From Gibbula magus (lineage: Eukaryota; Mollusca; Gastropoda; Trochida; Trochidae), in NCBI GenBank assembly GCA_936450465.1, contig OW388292.1, positions 10,435,756 through 10,499,755 on the forward strand: DNA of 64,000 nucleotides, read 5' to 3'. A program made the translations under genes and the position numbers. How positions within the stretch are numbered: the first letter of the stretch is position 1; each line of letters opens with the position of its first letter. The notes under the pieces are model-generated. The model saw only the letters and a program-made list of their open reading frames with translations, was not told the DNA's origin and did not search any database. Shown in pieces: positions 46,483 to 57,900 of the stretch.

Positions 46483-46750
46483 GAGAATGCATTCGGAGCG
46501 ATGCGGCTCGTTCATTATTTTTAACGAATCCACTGCTCCCCGAAGCGGATCGTATATTAATTTTAACGAATCCACTGCTCCCCGAAGCGGCTCATTGATT
46601 ATTTTTAACGAAAGCGGCTCGTTGATTTTTTTTTTTTAATGAATCCACTGCTCCCCAAAGCGGTTCGTTGATTATTTTTAATGAATCCACTGCTCCCCGA
46701 AGCAGCTCGTAGATTATTTTTAACGAATCCACTGCTCCGAATGCATTCTC
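46483..46750. repeat. Palindromic element with amplified arm
   Basis: Bounded by GAGAATGCATTCGGAGC on the left and GCTCCGAATGCATTCTC on the right. Inside are five copies of AACGAATCCACTGCTCCCCGAAG spaced about 42-73 bp apart. The same terminal sequence makes a simple single hairpin at 63504-63611, so this copy looks like that hairpin with one arm duplicated repeatedly. Confidence 0.8.
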
Positions 46751-47110
46751 CATCTTAATGCACGTACGACGTCACGAAACATGCATATTTATTTATTTTA
46801 CATTTGAAAAATTACATTTCAATCGTGAAACACCAAAATCAATTATTTTGCAAATTTCGGTTCTCATTCATCGGTTATGGTACAAGTAGCTACGGATCTC
46901 ATGAAATGGATTTTCCACGCACGTGCAGCGCAAAACTTTCACGCGAAGAGATGTGATTGACAGCTAAAACCCTGCCTTTTCATTCTTTCTCCGACTCTCC
47001 GTGTGTTACCAGTCTTGACAAGAACCCGGGTTTCTAACTGACAAACAATCCTATGGTTCCTAAAAGCGGACTACCAAACGACGGGTTGCATGTTCGAATC
47101 CAATAAAAAA
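46751..47110 (+). repeat. Dispersed repeat body following the palindrome
   Basis: Shares ATTATTTTGCAAATTTCGGT, CATTCATCGG.TATGGTAC, GAAATGGATT, TTCCACGC and ACGTGCA, and CTGACAAACAATC with 63612-63940, in the same order and after the same palindrome. Ends near a B-box-like TGTTCGAATCC at 47092. Confidence 0.75.
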
Positions 47111-47212
47111 AGACCAGCGATTATTATAGACCAGGTCTTTGAAGGGCATTTAGAAGTGGTATACATAAGAACATGAAGATTTTCTGGATAACAACTTCTC
47201 TAATGTGAAATT

Positions 47213-47257
47213 ACACGACGTTTCGGAGTACATACTCACTCCTTCATCAGGTGGATT
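47213..47257 (-). ncRNA. Hammerhead-ribozyme-like core (Penelope-like terminus)
   Basis: On the minus strand: CAC-CTGATGA-A-GGAGT-loop-ACTCC-GAAACGTC-GTG. All conserved core bases CTGATGA and GAAA are present, helix II is a perfect 5-bp stem, and CAC/GTG can close helix I. ACGT after GAA is self-complementary, as expected of forms with a minimal helix III that work as dimers. One extra A precedes helix II. Downstream GAGAAGTTGTTATCC matches the block after the two degenerate copies. Penelope-like retroelements are known to carry such ribozymes; no RT is visible here. Confidence 0.6.
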
Positions 47258-48287
47258 GTGACATTCCACCTGATGACAACAAGCGAAGCATGCAGTGTCA
47301 GATTAGTTCTTTTCAGAGCAGTCTCCAAACAAGGATGTTGTTGACGATTTTAATAACTTATTTGTTTATCAACATTACTAAATAAAATAGTAGTAATTGG
47401 ACAATGGAATAGGAGGCACGGCTCAAATGAATTAACACATTTTATATAATAGAGGGATTATTCGTCTTGAGGGCTCCTATTAGTAAATTATCGCATGGAC
47501 ATATCATAATCTTAAAATTCTTAAAGCCATTTTTCTTCTTTTAGAAACAAAAGTATGATATATGATAAAAAAAAAAAGGTCCCTCGTGCCTCGTGCTTAT
47601 ATGTGGGTTTAGGGCTGATATGGGATATGGTATGAACAAATACATGTTATAACCTCTTGATATACAGCGCAAGTGACTGGACAGGTTGAATTAAATATTG
47701 TTTATATAGCTCTATAGTTTAACCCAATCATGCAGAAATGACTTCAAATTCTTTGAATGCTTCTTACCGTTATTAGATAATAACTTCTTTATCATAGAGT
47801 GTTTTATGAAGATCATATATTTGTTAGGAAAGATAAATATGTCGCTGTTAGGGCCTCACATTTACAAGATACTGAAACTCATCCACAACAGCATTACACA
47901 GTTTCCAGTTACACAGTTTCCACAATCTTTCATCGAAGATGACAACCAAACTTATGAGCAGAAATAACTTAATACATCAGTGAAGAGAGTTTACAGTATT
48001 GATATTGTTTTGCTGCTTTACGCAAAAAAGAGATTTTATTCGTTTGTATAATTTGGTGGATCAGGTCGTCCCGGTACCGCATGCAAGTGTCCAAAAAGGA
48101 ATGTTATTATTGTATTTAAGGATTATTACATTTCCCAACCTTCCTTCCTATTATTGATGTGTTATTGCTTTTGAAGTATTCGAACGTATGAACGTTGAAG
48201 TTTCTGATAGTAAGAGTGTGAAGATGGTTGCGCATGGTGCTTGTTATGGTACATGTTATGGCCATCACTTGAGTTAGCAACAATAAA
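47258..48287. other. Intergenic, nothing recognised
   Basis: TCATCAGGTGG (47245-47255) is mirrored as CCACCTGATGA (47268-47278), placing a second, degraded hammerhead-like core head-to-head with the first. Beyond that, no gene. Confidence 0.5.
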
Positions 48288-48402
48288 CCTGGACCCATAT
48301 TTTCGAAGCTCTCTTAGCGCTAAGATAGTCGTAAGTGCCATAAATTAACATTGACTTACGACTATCTTAGCGCTAAGAGAGCTTCGAAAATATGGGTCCA
48401 GG
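48288..48402. repeat. Perfect hairpin, 49-bp arms, 17-bp loop
   Basis: The arm CCTGGACCCATATTTTCGAA ... GTCGTAAGT (48288-48336) is repeated exactly inverted at 48354-48402. Loop GCCATAAATTAACATTG. No mismatch over 49 bp. A palindromic MITE or foldback is most likely. Confidence 0.93.
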
Positions 48403-51400
48403 AGATCATGTCAGTTACGCGGCTTATGGCTGGTTATTCTGTCCACGTACGCGTTCAGAAGCTTGTGGTGTTCCGATGTGTTAGTGTATGGTACATGTAA
48501 TTGGCAATATAGGAGGTACAGGAGTTGAGTTTGTGACCATTGTTTCATTTGAGAAGGGTTTCTTCTTTGTCATTGTGGGTGACCATTTATTCTTTGCCAA
48601 CCTTTTGATGGCTGGCAACACACACTCTTCTTAAAGCTTCAGCTTTGGTATTTACAAGTAGATCTGCTTCTTAGCCTTTATCTGTCTAGTCTGCCCACAT
48701 TTATTGAAAACTGGTAATATGTACAATAGTATATTGTTTCGTATGTGGTTTTGTTCCAAGCATCTGAGACATTTTTCATCGTGCAGCAATGTCGTTAAAT
48801 ATTCATTCAATGAGCGATCGATAAACGGTAATTACATTATCATTCATGGCTAGATTGGACATTAGTGTTAGTTGTGATTCGTTTACCCTCCATCTATAGC
48901 GTGATTATACACAATAAATACAAACTCTCTTGAACACCAGCACGTAGGTTACTATTATCGCATCTAAAAACATGTAACTTAATTTACAACACCATTTTTG
49001 CTATTCCCAAAATACAGCTCAAACCATTTACCATATTACCGTTTATCCCGTATTCATTTAATGTAGATATAATACCAAACCCTTCAATTCTTCATACGAC
49101 ACACGACCTATAACATAACTATGTTGCCTAATAGGTATCTTATTAACCATAGTCCAGTATTGATTTGTGTTCAACTTAAACTGCATACATCCATCCTACA
49201 AATTCCTTTACCGTGTTGATTTATAACATCAAAGATGCTGCAAGTATAAATGGAAAACTAATGAACATAAACCATACCATACAATTAATCACAGGCACGA
49301 CCACAGCGTCATAACAAGACCTTTACACGACCTTAACTGTGTTCTTTGTTTGAATAATGTTAACTTAAAGTATCATTCATGAAATATCTTTTTCTGTTGA
49401 TTTCTGTTGAATCCAATGGAAAGGGTAAGATATGAAATTGCAAGTTAAATGTAATTGATGATTTTGGAAAATCATGTTGGGTATCTATTAGATTGTGGTT
49501 TCTGTACGGATTAATCAGGTTTGAGTGCCCTGGAACTCGTATATTCAACGATTCCTGATAATAAATTTTAGATGAAACAATCGAGCGGCAACATAATTGG
49601 AGTCACTGTCATTACGCTGTAATTAAAATCATATAAGCTGCCTACATCAGAAGCACTTCAGTTTCTGTGTCCTTGAGATTTAACACACTATAAAGATAAT
49701 CGTATTGTACATAGCGTTAAAATAATAAGGTAATTAAATAAATGCCAAGATTACCATTCAATTACTATTTGTTCATTTTCTATGTGCCTAAAAATGCATT
49801 GACGAATCTAGTCCTTTGTGTTATTTGGTAGCATTGCCCAAGGTCAAATATTTTCTTCAAAGACTGTTTTCGTTTATGAATATCGTCAATGTTCAAACGG
49901 AAGAATAACAATCTGTGCGTGCATATTCTCGCACGAGACAATGTCTCATGAGACTCAATTTAACAAACTATTCTAACTCGCATGTATGTATTTCCTATGT
50001 TGTAGGAAGATGACATTAGATAGATTATGATGTATGGGTACCCAGGCACATAGGCGACGCAGAGTTCGCCATGTAAGTGTGTTGCGTCTTTTTAAATATC
50101 GTAAAATGAAAATAATTGGCTTAATCTATGTTTTCAACTGGGCGACAAGAAAAGGGCTAATATATTTTGGAAAAAAATTCCATGACGTATGCTACTTTAG
50201 AAATAGTAAATTAATTGATGATCTATTTTTGCAATATTTGGAATTACACCATTTACAATGTCAAATGATTCGGTCCCTTGCAGACTATGTTCACGTGAAC
50301 AAATTTACTTTTATTAGGATTTAAAAGCCTAGAGTAAGTATGCTCTTTTGAGTAAAAACTGTTCCCATACAAACGTTAAATTATCGCTAAGACCATGGAG
50401 GTTTAATTTTGTTCATCATGTTGAAAGGACAAATGGTTTCATTTCATGTTAGAATCAAATATGTTTTTTTCTAAATCACATATTTATATCAATTGTTGAA
50501 ATTGTTTCATCAACCAAAAGTAGAATAATGTCTCAATGATAATATACTAATAAATAGTATCTTATAATTATTTGAGAAGTATTTAGAATTTTCCGAGGTG
50601 GAGGGATTAGAAGTTTCGAGAATCTATAAAGAAAAGTAGGAAGTCCAAACTGAGGAACGAGGTTCGCATGTGTCTATGTTTGCAGAGGAACCGATTTCCG
50701 GGTGCTTGCAAAATTGGTATTGCCTTCTGAAATCCACCACACAATAATGTTATGATAATGTGTTATACGACATACTATTTGTCTGTACACGGCAATAGTT
50801 TTATTTCATGATCACGGACCCCACTTCTTCCTGGGATAGCCACGTTATAGACCTTTAGATGTAATCGTTGCCATAGTCTTCTGCCATAACAGGATAGGAG
50901 TTCATTTATCACATTCACATTATAATTGGCAAGAAAATGATTCAATATCGGTCCTGATTTTTAAAGAAGTGATGTCATTCATATACTACGATGGACTAGT
51001 CAGAGAACGGTGAGACATAAAGTATGTTACAACTCGAGCAATTGCAAGTCTTTTCTTTAAATACCAACATTTCTTGAGTATTTAGTAATTAGGGTATAAC
51101 TCAAATGGTCAAATAAACCGAAATGCTTCCAACAACCGTATGAACACATTGAAATGCAAAGTGTTGGAAACCTCTCGGGTGTTGTGTTATGCTGATTCAT
51201 CCTGATAAATAATTAAGCATGTGTTTTCAACAGTAACGAACATGTAAATCCATATTCTCAATTTGTTCAATCTTATAGTTGTACTTTCTTCATTGAGAGG
51301 TAGCGAAACGTTGCATATCGTTGCAATAAAATGGCTGTCAATGTGTAAACGTGCTTTCGTCTTCTACTGTACTATTGTTATTAGTATGTACTACCGTTAT

Positions 51401-53736
51401 ATGTAACTACCGAATAGCGATTACAATAGAAACGTTAACCATGTAACCATGTTAACAGATATACTGAAGAGCTGCTTTTGTACAACTCTTTGGTATCACT
51501 TTCTTCTTGTACAAGGTCATTTAAACGAACCCTTTTTATCGCAGTATATACATCATTGATCGTGTAAGTGAAAGCTACAGCGCCTTTAAGTGGAAGTAGC
51601 ATAGGTCCGGTATTACGCATCGACCAATTAAGTGGAAGGTAAATTATGTATTCAATGTTAAATACAGTTTGACTTATGATTATGTATTGTCTTAATGGAA
51701 AATAAGCCGAGAAATTGCATTAGTTAGTAAAGGTGTTTTCCAGTCTAAATATAGATCAAATCTATTATTTTCAATCGCAAAGCATTGTGGTCTAGCTCAC
51801 AAACCGTATACAAAGACACGAAAGAAAAATAAAGTTTATGAGCAATGAAAGAAACCGAAATATATAATTTTTGGCGGTTATTTATATACCATTTCATTGA
51901 ATTATGTATTTTCTACAGAAATTGGAATAAATGTTTATAGGTATTTTGCTTGAATTTTATAATCAATGAGAATATATTTGTCATAATTTGCTGGTCTTAG
52001 CTAAAAAAAGCTACAGTAAACAGGCAATAATTTGTATGGTCTCAGGACATTTAGAATCCGTGTTCATAAACCAATCGTCACATTCAGTAATATGTGACAA
52101 GGGTAGCCTAACTTCCAACAGAAGCACGTGCAGCACGTGGGTTGCTTAGGCGACTTGCGCTAGAAACGAGCCTTCAAGCTTCGTAAAGGCTAGTTTTTGT
52201 GTAGTGCGTTTTACGCAATAAAGGGAATTATGTTTGTATGACGTCAGATATCCTTGGCGCGCGCTACTCGAAGTGGAACCTATCTTTGAAACCAAATTTC
52301 ATTACATTGTCGTGATATGAAAATTATTGATCATATGTCATGTTGTGTTGTTGATAGTGTGAGCAAAAGGATCCAGGTTATACACATGCACAGATCATAC
52401 ATACACTTACACATGGTTATACCATGCTCATTCTAGTATTGTTTTCCATTGTGTGGTACATATGTTTGGTCTCACAATGCAAAACATACTAAAGTATACA
52501 TAGTATAAACTCAAGCTGTAGAACTGTGGATATAATTTATAATAATTATAATGGTTTCCTGAAAGTGTCAATTGGGTTAGGTGCTAAACATCCGTGCAGC
52601 CTGAGTTCAAATAAACGTTTAGTTTCCCTTCAGTTCAGTCAATGAGGCATACGTAGTAATGAGTAGAACGTTCTATGTTTATCAGGAGTGTTCATGCTAT
52701 TTTTTACAATACAACTGTAATACACAGATACTATGTAATGTGATTATACTCATTGCAAAATTCGGGCGAATACTATTGAGATACAATTAAATTCATTATG
52801 AAAACCATGGTCATATTTTCCTCATTAAACCGATGTACATAAGATTGGGAGGAATCACAGAAATACCAAGTGTTTAACCACTGGACGTATACTCTTATTG
52901 TGTGCAATGTTGTGCTTCAATGTAAATGACACAATGTTTAGTAATTTGTCAAAAAGACAGAGTGTACAGTGCTTGGGTTTATTAACGACAAGCTGTCGGG
53001 GAGACATTTTGAACAGTGTCCTGGTGCCAAACTAAATTAATGTAACCCTCTAATGAATTGATGAAAGACACATTTTAATAGTTTATTTGGTTGAATCGCT
53101 TACACTGTAGTAAGGATAAAAAAAAGTTTGTTAAATAGCAGTCTCCAATTTGGAGCTTGTCAATCCAAGAAACAAGAGATGTCCTTGGACATTGTTTTGA
53201 AATTTGATTGAGCATACATCAGTCCTTGAGTTTGTTTCATTAATCATTAGTTCCTAGAACCTTGTAAACACAGTCTGGGTGCCAAAATGTGTTTTATTCA
53301 CACTCAAAAACGATACGCAGTACAAGGGACTGACAATACCAAATAATTTATGTTCAATAAATGGATATTTGTAACTGTTTATACAGGAGCACATCAAGCC
53401 ACTACAGCAATATCACAAATCTGAAATATAGGTTTTACGCCAATACTGGAGCGCTGAGAAAAATCTTTTAACAAACATACCACTCTATGGCATTTCTAAT
53501 CCTTTACGGTATCCTGTACTGACTTATCCCTCGGAAATATCGTCTACAATTAAGCTCCAATGTGTCAACACAGTATAATAAACGAAGTCTTGTGCCTCAA
53601 GCAAGTCCGCCCAACAGTTTCTGAGTACGTATTGTATATCTTCACGGCGAAAAAATTTTTTTTTTTAGAAAGATGTAAATAGAACATATCCGTATACTGA
53701 TGTTTGGAACCAACTTTAAGCACATTGCGTAAAAGG
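48403..53736. other. Intergenic / 3' flank of the GPCR gene
   Basis: No coding region recognised. 49855-49965 shares a repeat block with 30375-30510. 51305-51345 (GCGAAACGTTGCATATCG, TTGCAATAAAATGG) is a decayed relative of the hammerhead-associated repeat. AAAGCTACAGCGCCTTTAAG at 51576 is a TIR-family right end. Minus-strand AATAAA at 53291-53296 could serve the GPCR transcript. Confidence 0.5.
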
Positions 53737-54924
53737 TCATGTAACTGTGTATCTGCCCGTCCTCGAGCCTTTCCGGCAACAGAGAAAGGTATCTCGGAAA
53801 CTGCGTCGGAAACTGTCAGAAAACAACCAATAAAGAATTGGATTCAAGGCACTGTTTAGATAAAGCATAATGTACACAATGGGTGGAAGTACGCTGAATC
53901 CAAAATAGATGTTCCAGAAATGGAGTACATTTTTCAAGTGATGAGGGAGTACACAAATGGCGAATGAGATGAGCACAGCCATGAGAAGTTTAATGACCCT
54001 CCGCCTGGACGCGAGAGCGTTGCGAGAGTTGACCTTGGTGTTGCGAGATCTCCTCACCGAGACACGGCTCCTCACACTGTCTGTGTCCCCGCTAAATGTC
54101 ACCTCGCTCACCAGATCTGGGCTCACCTCCAACTTCTCATGTTCCATACGTTTTGTATCTTTTAGAGAACGCGAGTGGTTGGAGCGGCGGATTTGCCAGG
54201 GGGAGAGAGAGCTCTTAGCGCTTTGAGAGCAGTGATTATTATGGTGGTTAGCTTTATTGCAGTGGTCATTAGGAAGGCAGTACGTCACTTTACTTGGAGA
54301 CCGCCGTCCATCAGTTATGGTGTTCTTTAGGTTTCCGTTCCGTAAGTTTGACTTGAGGCATTTCTCCTGGCGGGTTTCTGAAGAAGAGCTGTTATCCGTG
54401 ACTGCCGTGTTGACTGTCATCCGAGTGACCTCCTTCTCGTCCATGTCGCTACTGACACTGTCGTTCGGACACACACACTTACATTTCTTATCTTCTGTCT
54501 TTCGAAGAGTTATTTTCACGTTGTTGTCTTTCGATTTCATCAAGTTACTTTTACTTGTTGACCACAGGGTCACTGATATTCGTGTATACACAACTGTTAG
54601 GACACAAAGCGGGAACACATAGAGAAACACAAAATTCACTGTGACCATAGTGCGGATATTTTCAACAGATGTTGTAAAGTAGCAATATGCAGTTGTATTG
54701 GACACTTTGAAGATGTCATAAATGAAGAGAAGGTGAACGTTGTACCCGGAAGCCACAAGCCAGATGCAAACCTGCGCCACCTGTAGCCGCACACTGGTGA
54801 ATAGCTGTCTGGATCTGAACGGGTACATAATGGCCACATAGCGCTCTATCGCTATTACAGCAAGCAGCAGGATAGACGCTGTGTAGCTCATGCTTTCGAT
54901 AAAGTTGTAGAGTTTACACATCAC
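53737..54924 (-). CDS. GPCR exon 3: TM3 to C-terminus
   Basis: Begins at GTG (Val) after the acceptor TTGTAG at 54930-54925, so the first codon is not a start. It encodes 395 residues with TM3-TM7 and stops at 53737-53739. The third intracellular loop, about 160 residues with many Ser, Lys and Arg, lies between the TM5 end (VVYTRISVTLW) and the TM6 start (RRVIKLLMAVL). Confidence 0.92.
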   Translation of the reverse strand: MMCKLYNFIESMSYTASILLLAVIAIERYVAIMYPFRSRQLFTSVRLQVAQVCIWLVASGYNVHLLFIYDIFKVSNTTAYCYFTTSVENIRTMVTVNFVFLYVFPLCVLTVVYTRISVTLWSTSKSNLMKSKDNNVKITLRKTEDKKCKCVCPNDSVSSDMDEKEVTRMTVNTAVTDNSSSSETRQEKCLKSNLRNGNLKNTITDGRRSPSKVTYCLPNDHCNKANHHNNHCSQSAKSSLSPWQIRRSNHSRSLKDTKRMEHEKLEVSPDLVSEVTFSGDTDSVRSRVSVRRSRNTKVNSRNALASRRRVIKLLMAVLISFAICVLPHHLKNVLHFWNIYFGFSVLPPIVYIMLYLNSALNPILYWLFSDSFRRSFRDTFLCCRKGSRTGRYTVT

Positions 54925-57900
54925 CTACAACACAAAACAAAGCAGTTTATAATAGTTATATTCATTACGTAGATATAAAAACTCATAGTAGCGTCATTTG
55001 TTCATCCAAAAGGAACGTTATTCTACGTAATCACCAATCACTTCTTTGAGGGATGATATAATAGAATAATCACCACAGTAATGGCTATGTGGCTTTTTAT
55101 GTAAGAATATAATGTTCCAGTATTCCATCAGATGTAAAGTATCGATATTGGCTCAGGAGTCTACACAACATTTAAGCGTTCTAACGCTTTTCTTATGGGA
55201 GAAGATGGAAATAGGTTTTTAGGTCAGAAAAGGGCGACAGGGTCACCAAATCTACAATTACATATTGGTCAAGGATTCTGTACATACAATTTCAGATCTC
55301 TGCAGCTGCGTACCGAAAGTTTGTTCACTTACATGTGTATCTTAGTGCGAATATCATGTAACATGACGTTCATTGTAACGTCAATAAAATTACATCACAT
55401 ACAACGACAATGAATAACCACATATTCACGAGTAAAGCAATCATTCTCAAACGTGTCCTGTTATCATCACGACCATGGTGCATGTTTATGAAATTTCGCA
55501 TAAACATAGACAGAAAATTTGAAAAGTTAAATTTAATAAATTTTCGAATAGAAGTTTTCATGTTGACTAAAATGCGCCAAAATTCATTGACGAAGTATAA
55601 GTGCCCACACACACACACAAATGCTAAGCGATTGGTTAACTTTTTACGTTGATATGCTGCTTCAAAGCCATGCCAAATTACATTATGTTTTCACTAAACT
55701 ACAGACGTAAGTGAACAAACTCCTATGTAGAGTCATTGGTTCTGGTGAAGAAGTCGGAAAATGTGACCATAATTTGTCAAAATTTCAAAAATGTGTTCCA
55801 ACCTTGGAGTTAAGCATAACATCATCATGAAGGTTAGTTTGTGCGGGAAAGTGGAGCTATATATACCCTTAGTCTAGAGGGGGTATGTATTTTGTAAAAA
55901 TTGCCTGAATAACACATCATTATGTGTGAATATAGGCTTAGACCGACTTAATGATTACTCACTCTTCCCAGTTTCCATGTACTGTTAATCCTGATGGAGA
56001 GGTTGGGTATGACACAGAATACACCCACACAGAAGTCAGCTACTGCCAGGTTTGCCAGGAAGAAGTTGGTCCTGGTGCGCATGCGCTTGTTTTTGATGAT
56101 GACTATAAGGATGATGGCATTGCCTGGTAAACAGAATTGAAACGGAGTTTAAAACATACTATAAAGTTGTTTGAAATTTTGTTTGTTGTTTTTTGTAGAG
56201 AAACACCCGACACCAAAGATGTCGACATCCTAGAGGACATGCGTTATATATTTACGAGAGGAAAGAGCGTTTTGTTATATACTCCACCTTAACAAGTATG
56301 CTTGTACTGTGAGACATGTTGTAAACATCCTTGTCTGTCAATCATGTATGGTTTTTATCCATTTGGCAACACAGTCAAATTTAATATAACTGGTTTGTAT
56401 CTCCATTTAAAACTGGCATCACATATATTGTTTACACTATGTTTACCGAGACAAGTCAGTTTGATTAAATAGTGTATGTTAATAAACAAAATAGAAAGAC
56501 ATGATTTGGTTTAAAACTACACTTAAGTTCATTTTCTAGAAAACCATGTATTTTGAATTGAATGTGGACCTATGCTTTGATTAATATCAATCGTATGTGT
56601 GAGTGTGTGTAAATTACTCATTCCTGTAGACTCTGTGATACAAGTCCTTGGGGGATAACGCTTCCAATAGTCGAATTAGAATACCACTGTTCATGGGAAG
56701 CTGGTAAAACTATTGTCATTTTGAGTAAATATCATGGTGATAGATGTTTATTATTTGTGTTTCACTCTAGGTCAGGATGACGAGGTCAACATAAGAATCT
56801 CATCTGAAAGGTCTTATTACAATGGATGAGCATATATCAGTACCAAGGCCTATCGACATTAACCAATAAGAAGTTACGTTAAAATCTGAAATGAGAACAT
56901 TGGTCTTGTGCAAAGGTCAAGCTCACAATCACTCATAACAAGTTTGAGCCTAGGTTAAAGTGTTTCGGACAAACAGACGGACAGGTGAAAAACAGTATAT
57001 ATATATATATATACAAATATAATCTCCGATTCGGAGCATAATAAAAAGACTCAAAACAGGTTTATTTATATCAGCGTATATACATGTCTTATACGTCTTC
57101 CTTGAGAGGTGGTTTGAGGTTTAACGCCGCTTTCAAGACTATATCACCTATATCACGGCTGCTAGTGTCATTATAGGGAGAAAGCCTCAACATTACACGG
57201 CTAAGTATTGCGGTGAAATCTGCAAGCATCGGCATTTACTAGCGAGCCATGCGTGGTTGAGATGAAATTCATTGTAGCACACCCTATCTATAGCAAAGAA
57301 TGCTGCCGAGCAACAGTGACCTCTTGATCCAAAGCCGAACGCGCTAACCACTGCCTACCTATCCAGTCCCCTATAGATCTTAGGCTAGGCGCACACTACG
57401 TCCGATTTTTCTTGCGATGCGTAAAAAAAATACATATATGCCGCGCAAACTTCGTCCGATGCGTTATTGCGATGCGATGATAATAGGTGCTGCACCTATT
57501 TCATCGCATCGCAAATGATTTCGCATGGCGGATTCCCCATCTTACGTCATATTTTACATTGTCTGTCTGGAAGGAAAGTAGGTATGCCTATGTATACATA
57601 AAGAAAAAAGTTAAGCGATATGTTCCAACCAGTGATGCGTGACAGTGACAGTGATCGCGTCATTCACGTGCAACATGCTACGCTCGAGGATCACAAAAAG
57701 CAGTATGACCCAACTGCATTTGGTGGTATGTAACGTTGCTTTCCATAGTCATTCAAGCATATCTATTGAACATGGCACGAATACTTATTGGTATGCACTC
57801 TGCAGGGATGTCCTTGGATAGGACGACATCTGGGCTACCATTACACTGTTGTTAGTCGTTTAGTCCGTTTAGACAGGAAGTGCAATGGACCGTCCACGGT

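Noticed and set aside
46483..46750. CRISPR-like regular repeats
   Set aside because: The repeats are arms of a palindrome, spacers are near-identical rather than unique, and the genome is eukaryotic.
50034..50324. 96-codon plus frame as a gene
   Set aside because: Basic, compositionally odd, lies after a dispersed repeat block and lacks any recognisable domain or splice context.
51290..51350. Fourth hammerhead motif
   Set aside because: GCGAAACGTT and downstream block are kept, but no CTGATGA-like box or helix II can be drawn.
53957..54622. Plus-strand frames over the GPCR exon
   Set aside because: Antisense shadows of exon 3, whose GPCR motifs are unambiguous.
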